Below, in pieces: positions 34,301 through 46,120 of a DNA stretch of 64,000 nt. How positions within the stretch are numbered: the first letter of the stretch is position 1; each line of letters starts with the position of its first letter. The notes under the pieces were generated by a model that worked only from the letters and a program-made list of their open reading frames with translations, did not search any database and had not been told where the DNA came from. The stretch comes from Lasiodiplodia sp. COLG20 (taxonomy: Eukaryota; Ascomycota; Dothideomycetes; Botryosphaeriales; Botryosphaeriaceae): positions 1,416,501 to 1,480,500 of the forward strand of contig VNWV01000009.1 in the NCBI GenBank assembly GCA_009801085.1, given 5' to 3'. A program made the translations under genes and the position numbers.

Positions 34301-34977
34301 TGAAGCCATTTGTGAAGGCGCCGAGCACGGTATCTTCGTGCTGCTTCTCGATTATACCGGGGGTAGTCGCAAATATGCGGAAAGCACTTTCGCGCTGACC
34401 GGGCTCTGCCGACTGGCTGGCCTTGAAGAGACCGCCGAGGAGCTCAGGCCAAGGCTCACCTACGACATAACCTCCGTTAACTGCGGGTTCTGCGACTCGA
34501 AAACCCTGGGTGGGATCCGTACCCTCCTCGGTGTACTGCCGAGCGATCTCGGCAATGGCGTCGCCAACCTTGTTCCTGACCTGCGCATTCTGCTCGCCGT
34601 CGAGGCACTGGAGAAGCTTCTCCCGGATGACGTTGCGCTGAGGTTGGGGGAGGGTGAGAAAAAGTTCCTTGGTCTGGTCTGTCGTGGGGTCCTTGCGACT
34701 CCTGGTAGCTATGCGCCGGAAAAGCACACTGGCAAACGAGCGTGTCTGTCGGGCAAGTCAGCGGCTGTAGGCAAGCGGAACCGGCCGCACATACCGAGGG
34801 GTCCTCAGACAGCTGGATATTTTCAACCAACCCGACTAACAGCACGTCAGGCCTTGCGACGACCCATTCCGCATTGAGCTGCTCTTCGGCATTTGAGCGA
34901 GCCAAGTTATCGGCCGACTGCAAACCTTGAAGGAGCGCAGCCAGTGCCTGGTGTACGTCCGGCGGGAGGATTGACAT
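31338..34977 (-). CDS. PSE1: Importin beta-3 / karyopherin (PSE1, KAP121, IPO5 family)
   Basis: Minus-strand exons are 34977-34795, 34745-34284, 34140-33709, 33661-31596 and 31545-31338 (1116 aa; yeast Pse1 is 1089). The whole length is HEAT-repeat helices. Diagnostic matches to the Pse1 group include TRSFASVLFRRIATRSRKD across the first splice, [75 protein letters not shown] and AMECATLIALAVGKEK. By family it carries ribosomal proteins, histones and transcription factors through the nuclear pore and binds RanGTP by its N-terminal repeats. The third exon starts directly after CCCAG with VRIAAMEAF, which requires a 143-nt intron with a GACTAACG branch point. The last exon begins within QNNPAVLAKAPQCF. 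Confidence 0.96.
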
Positions 34978-36688
34978 GATTGCGGCTGCTCTGGGGGGTG
35001 GAGGTGTGGCAGAAGGTTCTGCCTATCGAGGGGAGGCTGCTGAAAAGAAGTGCGCGGCGGCGGCGCGCAAAGCAGGCGAGAGCTACAGGCGACGGCAAGG
35101 GGTGCAGATGGGTCGCCGTGTCAGCTCTCTTTGGGGATTGCGGAGAGTAGGCTTGCGGCCTTGAGCGTGAGGTGGGTGTTGTGGTATTCGAAGCCGGGCC
35201 CTCTCGAGAAACTTTGGCGGGGCGAAAGCGAGCGTAGGACCGTATATTTTCCCTGCCAGCGCTGACCCGGCGCCCGCCAAAACACACACGGAAGTCACGT
35301 GAATGTTCTGACTGGAAACGCTAAAATGCTTACGTAGTGAGCTGCTGCGACACGTCCAGCGCGCGTTTGCAGAGCGGAAAGCGCTCAACGCGACGCCCGT
35401 GACTCACCGGCGGTCCCCCTGCTTGCACGAGCGGGCCTGTTCTCGCGCGCACCTGTTTCAGGACAAAGCAATCGCCGACCACACCTTGGGCGAGGCGACG
35501 CCCTCTGTGCCACGTCTACAGCCCATTAAATTGCGGTTAAGGCTCTCTTGCAAAGCCGCCGGTCCGAACGCATCTGTCGTCCATGCCCCAACCCTCAACC
35601 CCACCGAGTAGCACGAACATGTCGATGCAAGGCAAGGACAAAATTTCCGCGCTTCCCCGGCAACTGTCCTACGATCGGCTATCCTAACACGGTATCATGA
35701 GCTTCCTGTGCGATTTTTACTTCACCGTTACGCCCCAACATTCTTTCCATGCCAAGAGACCCTGATTCCTCGCGCTAGCTGGTCGCCTACCACCCAATCA
35801 AGCAACGCGCTGCAGCTCCATGATCTGCCTCCACTTCACGCGTCAAGAATGCTTTCAGGGTAATTGCGCTGAACAAGCCTGCGATGGCCACGAGTAGCTC
35901 CTCATCGTCAAGACTTGCCCTTTTTTCGTTTCTGGGCATCTGCTACTAGTCGACGAAGGCCGAGAGTGGTGGACGTATTGCTCATTTCCCCGTGTTACCA
36001 CAAGGCTATATGATCAGCAATTACGAATTGCTAAATGTGCCAGTATGCAAAGTGTCAGCTGCGATGGCCGCCTGTCCCGATTTCAATAAAAGCGCGGACA
36101 GATGGTGGTCAGGTGCTGTATAGCAGGCAAAGCCATAAGGTCGAGGGTATGGATTTCCTCTCAGAGTTGTAAACCGATATGTAGATCCAGTTGCACTTTG
36201 TCTAAAATTCTTGATACCTCGCGTGCCTCTGAATAAGTTCTTCGGCTTCCCCTGTGGGGAGCAAGAGCGATTAGTCTGAGAAGAGCAGCTATCCGCATGC
36301 GCCATTGTCCCAGGTCTTCGTACGCAAGACACGGAAGGAGTTTTCAGGATGATTGAGATTACTTAATATTTCCTTTCAGCTCTTTGCTTGCCTTTCCTTT
36401 CCCGCCCTAAACGACCCCCCTCCACCTGCCAACCCCCCAAACCAACCGATAGGCCTTACGCTACAAACATACTGTCGTACAGCGCACCGTTGAAACAAGC
36501 CTCGAACACAAACGGAGCGACCGACTGTCTACGCAAGAGAAGTTAAATTCCGCCGTGGTATCGCCACTGGAAAAGAAAACCAAGAAGGGGTTCCTGCTGC
36601 AGACCCCTGCGAAAGGGAAACACACTGCGAAATGTTCTGAGAATAATGACCATAAGTGAAATCACGTAATGCCATTGAATTCTCTTCT
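34978..36688. other. Intergenic region upstream of PSE1
   Basis: This 1.7 kb covers the PSE1 promoter side and the 3' side of the CBS-PB1 gene. GC-rich up to about 35600, then more balanced. A C-rich stretch lies at 36410-36440. No gene is recognised. Confidence 0.55.
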
Positions 36689-38838
36689 TTACCGGCTGGT
36701 AGCACGGCCGAGAGCGAACACTCCGACAATGACCACCGCCAGCGTGACGATGGCGCCGGGCAGGAGCAGCTCGTTGGGAACGCCTTGGATGACCTGCTCC
36801 GGAGCTGCGGGTTGCTGCTTCCTCCTCCTGCGGCGCTGCACCTCCTCGTCGCTTTCATCATCAGAAGAGATGTGCTTCTTGCGCTCCCGAACCGAGGGCT
36901 CAGGGGTAGCAGTTGAAGGCGCGCCCTGGGGAGCCATTGTGCTGGGAAGGGGCGGGTGCTCGGGGTGGTGCACGAAGAGGTCGACCTTCTCGCTGTGATG
37001 CATGTGAGCAAGGCTGACAGCCTCGAGAAGATCATGGTTAGTAGTGATGGAGACGCTATCGCCCTCATTGTCCAGGTAGCTGAGAGCGAAGCCAGAGTTG
37101 CTCAGGTGACCATCCTCGAAACTTGGAGCGCCGCCAACAGCCTCGATTTCAGCGCCAAGCTTGTCAGTAACTTGCGCAACAAATTCGCCGAGACCGGCAG
37201 AGGGAACGGCCTGGAAACGGTGGGTCCGGCCGCTAGGAGCTTTGAACTTGAAGGCGAAGGGCATGTCTTCAATGGGCATAGACGGCGAAGGAGCAACAAC
37301 GGAGTGTTCCGGCGTCTCCATGCCTACGTGCGAAGCAGAATCATTGGGCATGACACTCTCCACGCGATCCAGGTGACGGTCGAGGCCGGGAGACATCACG
37401 TGTGATCGTGAGAGTTCTGTGCGGGGATGGAGGCTACCGCCGTCGCCGGAGACCATGGATTCGGACTCGTGGTCGAGAGAGAGCCAGAACTTGTTCCACG
37501 CTGGACCCTCACTATCTCCATTCGTCGACATGGTGTTGATCTAGCTAGCATTAGACCATAAACACTCTAAATCAGCTTTGCTGACTGAACATACCTGATC
37601 CAACGTGGCGTACGTCAACTTGAGCACATCGACCATGCCGACGATCTCGCCAGCATCGCTCATTACGGGCAAGTTGAGATAATGGCCATCTGGGTGTTTC
37701 TCAGCATTTGCATCCTTCACAAACAGGAACCAATTACTTACCGTGCATCTTACGCAGAGCAGCCTGGATGCTCATATCTATGGGAGCGAAGTCGGGGTGG
37801 GGCGTCATAACACGGACCACACTGCAGGTACCTGGGTCAAGGCCAGCGGCGATGACACGGAGCACAACATCCTTGCTGGTGAAGATACCAGTAATGGAGC
37901 CCTGGTCTTGCACAAGGACTGCGGTCGTATGGTTCTCCTTCATCAACTGAGCAGCCTCCTTAACGGACGTCCGGACAGAGACGGTAGTGGGCGGAAGGCC
38001 AGTGAGGACCGTTTCCAGCGTAGGACCAGACATCTTAGCCCTAATAGCCTCGACGTACTGAATGACCTGCTGGGGTTGACTCGAGCCAAGCTCCGCCTGG
38101 ACACCCTCTAGAGCGTCGTAGAGTTTTCTTGAAGAGCTGTACGCGCGCTCCAGCTTCTCCATCGCCTCGTAGAAACACTTTGTAATATCCAGAATACCAG
38201 CAATGTCATGGTTCTCGTCCATGACGGGCAGATGGCGGAAACCCTTCCTGACCATAAGATCCAGAGCATCCGTAGCGCTGGTGTCCGTCTTCGCGCAGAG
38301 CGGGTTCTTGGTCATGATTTCTGAAATCGTGATGTCCCTAGCCTTGATGCCCGCGCCAACAACCCTGAAAGCCAAATCCTTCGCGGTGAAAATACCGGCG
38401 ATGCGCTCATCGTCATCGGTGACCAAGACGCAGTCCTCGCGCTTCGCGGCCATGAGCTGCGCGGCCTCGGCGACCGTCGTATGCGGCTTGATCTGGAGGG
38501 CGGAGCTGGGCTTCAGGGCAAGAACAGTCCCCGGCGGCGCTTTGCGCGCGCGCTGGAGACGGCTGGTGGGGGCTCTCTTCTTGTTCAGGTCATTCTCGAT
38601 TTTCTTGCGAATGGCCTGGCGCATCGTCAGCGACTGCTGCTACGTGCCCCGCAACGTGCGGGCATTCGCATACCTCATCGCGCTTCGACTGCTTCGCGCG
38701 GCTCGCACTCAGCGTCGAGCTGCCGCCGACCTCGCTCTGATGATCAGACGGACGCGGGATGCCGGATGGACTGTTGTAGGAGGGGATTCCGCCCCTCCCC
38801 TTGTTGGGGTTGCCGCGGTAGGTGCCGGTGGTTGACAT
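36689..38838 (-). CDS. CBS-PB1 protein with C-terminal membrane anchor
   Basis: Minus-strand exons are 38838-38674, 38615-37742, 37689-37595 and 37540-36689 (661 aa). After a Ser/Gly-rich N-terminus come two Bateman pairs. The first pair is about 90-215 (TVAEAAQLMAAKREDCVLVTDDD, GIFTAKDLAFRV, FRHLPVMDENHDIAGILDI). The second is about 260-385 (KEAAQLMKENHTTAVLVQD, GIFTSKDVVLRV, GHYLNLPVMSDAGEIVGMVDVLKL). A PB1 domain follows at about 455-555 (FAFKFKAPSGRTHRFQ, ISITTNHDLLEAV-like), and the last 25 residues contain a hydrophobic segment ending VGVFALGRATSR. CBS pairs usually sense adenosyl ligands and PB1 domains mediate pairing. The hydrophobic end suggests a tail-anchored protein. The family is widespread in fungi but I know no settled function. 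Confidence 0.9.
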
Positions 38839-40702
38839 TTGGGCGTATCACCGTGTGCAAAGAAGAATGGAGCAGCGGTGGTGTGAAAGAGGGCCGTGTT
38901 GTGGCCCGGCAGGTGGGTTGTCCGAGGATGTCCTGACAGGGAGTTGGGGCTCCGGCTGGGGCAAGATTTTGGGCCGGCAGCGACGCCTCTCGACCGCGCT
39001 TCCTGTACTGGCTGGTAGCTCCCGACGCCCCGCTGAACCACAAGACGGTGAAATTTTCTGCGCAGATGCTCGGTGCGGAGCCGAAAGCGGAGCTGGCCAG
39101 CGTGACGAGATGTGTTGCAGGGTGCTTGATAGGCCACGCCGGCGTAGACAACAAATCACAACAGCTCAAGTTCGATGACCGCGTCGGATCACGCGTAAGA
39201 CAGGGATGTGGGGCGGTGAAGCAGAAGTCAGGGACTCGTACACAGTACCAGCAGGTCCTGGACCAGGGGGCGGTTTAGTCGAAATGAGCGATATCTGTTA
39301 GCCAATCAGTTTGCATATTTCATTACGCCTTGCGATCCACATGCCTCGTAAGAATGCTCAATAATAGAGCAAAGCGACGAGGCTGTGCTCCGGAAGCACC
39401 TAAGTAAGCTTCACTCCTTTTCTCTCATCCGTATCCGCTACAGTTCCGTCATTCTCATAGTTCCAGGCTGTCTTTGCCTAAAATAGAATGTTTCGAGAAG
39501 TCTCACCGAGAAAGAGAATAGGGGACCGAAAAGTAAGCTAGAAAACCATCTACGAATTAGAGAACGTGGAAGCAGCTAGTTTCTGCGGACCATTGTCTGC
39601 TCATTTAATTCTTCGTCGAGTGCAGTCTTGTCATCTGCGATTCCTCGTGCTTGTACGCCACATCTCCTGACGTAGCAATTTCCGCTGCATTTTGATGATG
39701 TCAATACTAACAGGCCTGGCCCGCGCTCTACCGTACCAAATGACTGTTGCAACACCCTGTAATTCACGTGGTTCGCCTTTCAGTCCTCACGGCCTTCTCT
39801 GCTGGGTTCTTAAGCTGCTCATAACATTTCCAACTATTTTAGTAAAGCCCCGAAGTTGCTAAAACTGCTCAATGCCGTACTGGATGTGATTTGTGGACAC
39901 AGGCGCCCTTTCATCCGCTCCACAACATTCGCTTGCAGCTGGTACCTGCTTGATTGGTCTCAGATGCGTCGTTTTGCAACGATGTTAAGATAAGAGATGC
40001 AGACCAGGGCTAAATTAGCGGTATTGGCCAACTCACTCTGCATGCCTTAGTGGAAGATACGTCACAGCGCAAATTTGACCATGCACCATGCTGACCGCGT
40101 CACAAAGGTAAAATGAAGGTTAACAGGCATTCAGAAACTATGGCCCCAGAGTTGAGCATGCGCGAAACACAGAGAGAGGTTGGCCACAGTCAGGCGGCAA
40201 ACCGGTCTCATATGACTAGCCTTGCTATGGAAAACGACGCTAGGGTGCCGATCATGAGGATGAAAGCGTGGAAAGTGACATCTTGTGGATAGAAGGCGCA
40301 TGGACTTGACTTCGTGAAGCCGGCTGCGAGCGCGGCACGGGGAATTCCAGGGCGATTGCCAAGCAAAGTCCAATCTAACATGGCCATTGCTCCACAGTGC
40401 GAACTTCCAACAGTACCGCGAAAGCGCAGAGAAGCGCGACATGCAAAGCTGGAGGCTCAGGTGGTTGGGAATCCGTCCATGCCTAATTAGTAAGTCAGCT
40501 GGGCTGGCCGATCCGGGGAAACAGCTATTCCGAGAGTCTTGGCACGCCCACACGCTTAGCGATTCTGCGCACAACACCGCCGACTCTCCTGCCAACGACG
40601 ACTCCAACACCTTCCCGGAACTCCGAGTAGATTTCTCGTGAGTGCCAGCCTTCTAATTGCTCGCACACCGCCAGAGTACTGACGCGCGCAGGTTCAGTCA
40701 AA
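38839..40702. other. Divergent intergenic region, CBS-PB1 and RPS26
   Basis: This 1.9 kb separates two divergent genes. The left 450 bp is GC-rich with shadow ORFs in several frames. The rest is mixed. No gene, tRNA or repeat was recognised. Confidence 0.55.
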
Positions 40703-41285
40703 ATGGTCAAGAAGAGAGCTTCCAAGTACGATTTCCCCCGCGTCCGCGTCCACGACTCCGCCTGCTAACAGCACCTATAGCGGCCGCAACAAGAAGGGCC
40801 GCGGCCACGTCAAGCCCATCCGCTGCTCCAACTGCTCGCGCTGCACCCCCAAGGACAAGGCGATCAAGAGATTCACCATCCGCAACATGGTCGAGTCCGC
40901 CGCCATCCGTACGTCCACCGCACACCCCACAATAAATATACTCGGCTCCATTGGAGAGTTTGGAGCAGGAGTTTGAGAAGATCCTTGGCGGAATGCGATG
41001 CTAACATCGCTTTGTTTAATCAGGTGATATCTCGGATGCCTCTGTCTTCCCTGAGTACACCGTCCCCAAGATGTACCTCAAGCTCCAGTACTGCGTCTCG
41101 TGCGCTATCCACGGCAAGATCGTCCGGTATGTTCATACTGCCCTGCCTTTTTCCTGGCGCAATGCTCACGCAGCAACAGTGTCCGCTCCCGTGAGGGTCG
41201 CCGCAACCGTGCCCCCCCGCCCAGGATCAGGTACAACAAGGACGGCAAGAAGATCACTCCCCAGCAGACCGCCAAGGCCAACTAG
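40703..41285 (+). CDS. RPS26: 40S ribosomal protein S26 (eS26)
   Basis: Exons are 40703-40725, 40781-40908, 41024-41126 and 41180-41285, giving 119 aa, the standard eS26 length. The joined protein begins [20 protein letters not shown] and contains the zinc-binding set [18 protein letters not shown] with [12 protein letters not shown]. It ends in the lysine-rich tail [12 protein letters not shown]. eS26 sits at the mRNA exit channel of the small subunit near the 5' side of the E site. The 115-nt second intron carries a good GCTAAC branch point. None of the four exons encodes more than 43 residues. Confidence 0.97.
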
Positions 41286-41668
41286 ATTTGATATCCGGAA
41301 TGGTTTAAAAAAAGTCGGCAATTTCAGTCTAAGGGGGGCGTCGTGGGTTCTTTGAAAGGTTCGGATGCAACCACGGTTCCCGAGTCAAAAATGGAGGAAC
41401 TTCATGATATCACGGTGTTCAAGGGCCGGGATGAGAACCTGAAAAATCGGGAATGACCATTCGGAGTTTGTTTGCTGAAATGCAACAAGCTCCTTTCAGA
41501 CATTTCGAGCTGCCTTCAATGCCCTCTACATGCTCGTGAAATTTGATTTTGATCCTGACGTAATCCCCAATTGATGAACCTAATGAGCCATTAACCGCCC
41601 TATCTGCCCGTCAACGCCTCGGCGCCTTACGCTATGCTTTTGCGCGTGGGTAATTATCCGACACGCGC
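41286..41668. other. Convergent intergenic region, RPS26 and ELYS-like gene
   Basis: Contains the two facing 3' UTRs. Nothing else is visible. Confidence 0.6.
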
Positions 41669-42842
41669 TTAATCGAAGTCGGCCATCTGAAAGACGCCCT
41701 CTGTACCCCTAGATCCCAGTCCGGCGTTCAGAATATCCTTGACCCCATCCCACGTAACGTCATTGAACCTCCTGCCGCTCAAATCCTTGCCCACGTCGAC
41801 GGCATCCGGGTACCTCCCCGTGGCAAGCCGCCTGGCCATGACGGTATCGCGCGAAGCGTGCAGCGACCGGCCCTTGCCCTCGAGCAGGTAGTCCTCGAAC
41901 CAGCCTTCTTCCTCGTCGGTCAGCGGCAGGTCGACCAGCTCCTCGGTGCGGCGGGCGCGGGCGGCCGACGCCGGCGCCATGGCCTCGTGGACGAGCAGCT
42001 CGAGCAGCGCGCGGTGGTCCTGGCTCGGCTGGGCGCGCGCGAAGAAGTAGGCCTGCGTGACCGACAGCCCCGCCAGGTAGCGGAAGTAGGCGCGCTGCAG
42101 CTCCGGGTCGCTGCTGAGCGGCGGCCGCACCGCGTTGTAGTACGCCAGCGGCAGGTGTTGCGTGCCGCTAGGTTGGTGCTGGTGGCGGCGCTGGTGGTGC
42201 TGGTGGTGGTCGGAGGTGTCGCTGGTTGCGTGCTCGAGCAGGACGCGGAGGACTTCTTCTGGGAAGGTGGGGAGGAGCGAGGGGTGCGTCAGGGACTCGA
42301 GCGCGTTCTGGCGCGGCGTCTAGAGCGTTAGGGAGGTCAAATACGAAGGCTTTCGTCTTCTCGTGAGAAGAGAGAAGAAGGGTGGTGGGCGTACGGTGAA
42401 TTGCAGGCGGTCCATGTGCCAGAGGCCTTCGATGACGACCCAGTATTTGCGCGGGAGGCAGACACTTTTGGCAAAGTCTTCGGGCTGGCTGGAAATCTCG
42501 CCGCTGCTGTCTTTTAGGAGGTAGAAGAGCAGTGACTGCTTGTAGTGGTCGGCGATGGGGGAGGCCGTGATGCGCTCGTGCAGCTCGCGCAGGTCGGCAT
42601 TCTTAGAAGGGGGGTAGAGGTAGCCGCCTAGATTTCGAATAATTAATGCTGCTAGAGCGAAAGTGACGGGATCATGGCCAATTACTCTTAACGTGCAGTT
42701 GGGCGAGCAACCTGTCGAAGAAGAGAGTGCCGCCGAGGGTGCGGCGGTTTGCGCGAATTGCGTTGACGGTGGCATGCGGATAGATATCCCCGCCGGTTAA
42801 GTCTGAGGCGAAGACCGCCTCGAAGTCGTTGATGTCGAGCAT
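41669..42842 (-). CDS. ELYS-like nuclear pore protein
   Basis: Minus-strand exons are 42842-42686, 42627-42395 and 42319-41669 (346 aa). The protein starts MLDINDFEAVF and contains TLFFDRLLAQLHVKSGYLYPP across the first splice, then LRELHERI, KQSLLFYLLKD, KYWVVIEGLWHMDRLQF and LPTFPEEVLRVLLEH. Later it reads LAYYNAVRPPL, then a helical C-terminus. This order matches the fungal ELYS-like domain (PF13934 type), homologous to the helical part of vertebrate ELYS/MEL-28 that docks the Nup107-160 complex. Fungal forms are short, without the beta-propeller and AT-hooks, so length is normal. A His/Gln-rich insert (HHQHHQRRHQHQ) lies near residue 160. The first intron donor GTAATT is chosen over GTTAAG because it gives a better family alignment; the alternative would change one or two residues. 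Confidence 0.8.
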
Positions 42843-43574
42843 GGTTGCAAGGACTGTTGGTGGCAGGGCGCGCGCGAGTGGATGCGGGCGCGTTGTTTGG
42901 AGTTGAGCTTTCTGCACGTTGCGAGTCATGCTTGAGCGCGCCGAGGTGCCTTCTCTCCGCAATTAGAAAACCATACTGTTACAACACTATTTTATGACGA
43001 AGTTCCAGCTGACTGCTGCTTTCTACCCTCCGACCTGCCTCTCTGGCCATCTCAACTGGCACAGGAGAATCCTGTGTGGTGTCATGAAAAGCCTATCATA
43101 GCTTGGATGTGATCATTTCTCCATATGGGCTTTTACAATGTACGATTCTCAATTCCTTTACTCCAAGAAGAGCCTCGGCTCTGGAATTCGTCAAGGGAAA
43201 TCATAGCGGCAACTCATCCCTGGATTGTCTTCAAGACTTAGCATTCTCCTCACATTAACAAGACGCTGCCAAGACTCACGGCCCGGTCATCGCGTACCTA
43301 GCAGGCTGCTTAATGATTAAGAGAAGATTAAGCTTGCCTATAGGGCGACCTCTCGTAGCAGATGCCGTGAAACTCCTGCATGGCCGTTTCCAGATGTTGT
43401 CATTGTCCTTGCTTAGGATCATGTGGCGACGCGTTGCATTCCACTATCACCAGCCCCCTGTGCAGGCTGATCTCTAACAATCACCCTTCTTCCTCTTCTC
43501 TTTGTCGACTGCGCTCTTTCTTGTACGAATACTCTCATGAATATCGCTTGACATTTGGCTGAGGCCTTAGCAAA
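42843..43574. other. Divergent intergenic region, ELYS-like and DUF3431 genes
   Basis: Shared upstream region of two divergent genes. AT content rises in the middle (42960-43330). No motif stands out. Confidence 0.55.
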
Positions 43575-45316
43575 ATGATCACCCATCGCCAAAAGCAATT
43601 TGGCATCATAGCCTTTGCTATCATTTTCCTTATCATTCTCGAATACAACATCCACCAGAATGTGCGGGCGCGCCTCATCGCAGAAAAACCAGTCCAAGAT
43701 GATCATTCAAATGATCCCCTTGAGCAACTGCTTGCCTTCAGTACAACGACTGGGACGATTTCTTCCGAATCTAGCACGGCAACAGATTTCTACGACCATC
43801 TCAAAGCTATAGTAGCGTCACTCGTCGAGGCAGGTGTAATCGACATTCCTGCTACATTGACTGAGACAGCCAGTGCGCCCGATCAGACTTTAGTAGGTCA
43901 TACCGTAGCGCCGGTCGAGACAAGCACTTCCAACTACCTTCCCGACTTCCTGAATCTCGTTCAAACGACCTCGACAGAGTTGTCTCTCCCGACAGAGTTG
44001 TCTCTTCCAACAGAGCTGTCTCTTCCGACAGAGCTGCCTCTTCCGACAGAGCTGCCTCTTCCGACAGACTTATCTCTTCCAACAGACTTATCTCTTCCAA
44101 CAGAGGTTATGAGCATACAATGGGAAGATTCCGATTGGCAGGGTAATGACCAGATTCCGACGGCTGCCCTGTGGGATGAAACACCAACGCAGTCGGTAAG
44201 TGTATACTGCGATACTGTGGAAGGCGTGTCCCTTCATTGGCTGACCACTACTCTGTCATTAGGCCTCTTATGCCATAATATCCCATTTGTCCTTCGCAAC
44301 TGTTGAGCCAGAGCCTCAAGATTACCAGTACAGCCGCGCCTTGGTGATTGCACGCACTACCAAAGAGGACATCTCGTGGATCGACGAGGCTTTTGGAGAC
44401 GATCCACTTCTGGAAAAGGCAATCTACACGGTGGATAATCCGGTGGAGCCATACATCTTACCGGCGAATAAGGGCCATGAAGTGATGGCGTACCTGACGT
44501 TTATTATCGACTTCTATGACGACTTACCAGATATCTCGATTTTCATGCATGCTCATGCGTCGGCATGGCATAACAACGAGCTCCTTGAAATGAGCTCAGC
44601 TGAAATGCTCAAGCACATGAACTTCCGGAAAGTCATTCGTGACGGTAAGTGTGCCACGCTGCAGATTGGAACTTGGCTAAAACCACGATGAAGGGTATGT
44701 CAACCTCCGATGCCATAGATATCCAAGCTGCCCGGACCATCTTTTCCCAATCGCCAAGAACAACAGCGAGGCGTCAATCCCCGAGGAGGCCGTCTTCGCC
44801 GACGCGTGGAGGGAGATCCTGCCATTCGAGGAGGTGCCGGAAGTGGTGTCGCAGCCATGCTGTGGGCAGTTCGCCATCTCGCGGGAACGCATCCAGATGC
44901 TACCCAGGGCGCAGTACGAGCACTTCCGCCGGTGGCTAATGTACACGACGCTCGAAGACCGGGTGTCGGGGCGGGTGTGGGAGTACATCTACCAGTACAT
45001 CTGGCTCGGGGTGCCGCAGCTGTGTCCCAAGGAGCACGTCTGCTACTGCGACCTCTACGGCGTGTGCTTTGGCGGCGAGGCGTACTATGAGGACTACTAC
45101 GCGAAGAAGTCGCACGTCGACGTGCTGGAGCGGCTGAGTAACGCGCAGGTCGAGGCGGGCGGCAACAAAACCTGGCCGGTCGACTACGTAGAGCTGGTTT
45201 CGGTGGCGCAGGAGGCGGTCAAGGCTGACTTGCGCAACGCTTTCTTGAGAGGTAGCGACCCGTACAACCGCGCGGTGGAAGTGGAGAGGTCGTTCAAGGC
45301 TGGCGATGGCTTTTAG
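43575..45316 (+). CDS. DUF3431 type II membrane protein with hexapeptide repeats
   Basis: Exons are 43575-44195, 44263-44644 and 44694-45316 (541 aa). A short basic N-terminus is followed by one membrane helix (about 9-23, FGIIAFAIIFLIILEY), so the bulk is probably in the Golgi or secretory lumen. A low-complexity stem (24-200) includes seven tandem ELSLPT/ELPLPT/DLSLPT hexamers. The catalytic-looking DUF3431 domain (about 225-500) contains SRALVIARTTKEDISWIDE, NKGHEVMAYLTFIIDFYDDLPDISIFMHAH, GYVNLRCHRYPSCPDHL and CCGQFAISRERI. It also has CPKEHVCYCDLYGVCFGG. The topology (tail, anchor, stem, globular domain) is that of Golgi glycosyltransferases, and the domain resembles them in outline, but no activity is established. 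The second and third exons are much richer in GC at third positions than the first. Confidence 0.85.
43977..44102 (+). repeat. 18-bp minisatellite, 7 units
   Basis: Seven 18-nt units encode three ELSLPT, two ELPLPT and two DLSLPT. Units differ by few bases, so the array is recent. It forms part of the stem region of the DUF3431 protein. Confidence 0.9.
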
Positions 45317-46120
45317 GCGATGTCTCTTTGGGAAGGTGGAAGGTGAAGGATCTAATATCGCTATCCGATAGACCGCACGGTTTCGATCTCGTCTTTGGTT
45401 GGGTTCATGTACAATATTGTAATGGCTTCTGGGGTACAGCTGCTCCTGCAGGCTGTTGTTTGAGGGTGTTTCTGGCTGCGACTTGCCCTTGCTCCACAAA
45501 ACATAATATTACTTCAAGCAGCATAAAGCTTTGTTTGCTGGGAAACTCGGGCCTCCGGCGAGGTGGGCCGCCAATCAAGCTCTGCAGCGCGGGAGATCGC
45601 CGGGCCTCGGCGCTCAATCAAGCAGGTGCTGACGCGCAGAAGCGATGCGGGTCTGCCCTGACTCTCTTTCCACCCAGGCGTCGGCAAGCCCGAGTTCTTC
45701 GACGTTTCGCACTTCACCATGTTCTGTCGATCCGCCCTGTCATCTATGCGTACCAGGGCCTCGTGGGCGCCAGGTCCCGGTTCTCGCGAGCTGATTGGTG
45801 GTGTACCTGATGAGCGTGAGCGACGTCAGGCGTCACGGGCCCTATCCGTCCCAATGACTGGCGGGCAGATCCCATAGACCGCCTCCTACCACCTACCGGA
45901 TCGCTCCCTAACACCCTATCTCCCCGAACGCCCGATTCCAATCTCGTTACATACTCCGCGCTCCACCAGGGAAACACCGAAGAACACGAGAAACCCTGTC
46001 CCGCATAGAGAGAAGCGCTCCACCTGCCAGAAGCTCTCCATGTCCGCCCAAGCCCTTTATAACGCGGCCCGCGCCGCCGCTGAGGAAGCTCCTCGGATAC
46101 CGCAGCAGCTCGGCGATACC
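45317..46120. other. Intergenic region between DUF3431 and RNase T2 genes
   Basis: It holds the DUF3431 3' UTR and RNase T2 promoter. Short overlapping ORFs over 45328-45810 lack any protein-like character. It includes the in-frame upstream ATG at 46040, judged less likely as a start. Confidence 0.5.
46056..46062 (+). promoter_or_regulatory. Probable TATA box of RNase T2 gene
   Basis: TTTATAA lies 59 nt before the ATG at 46121. If used, transcription would start after the upstream in-frame ATG at 46040, which supports 46121 as the translation start. Confidence 0.4.
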
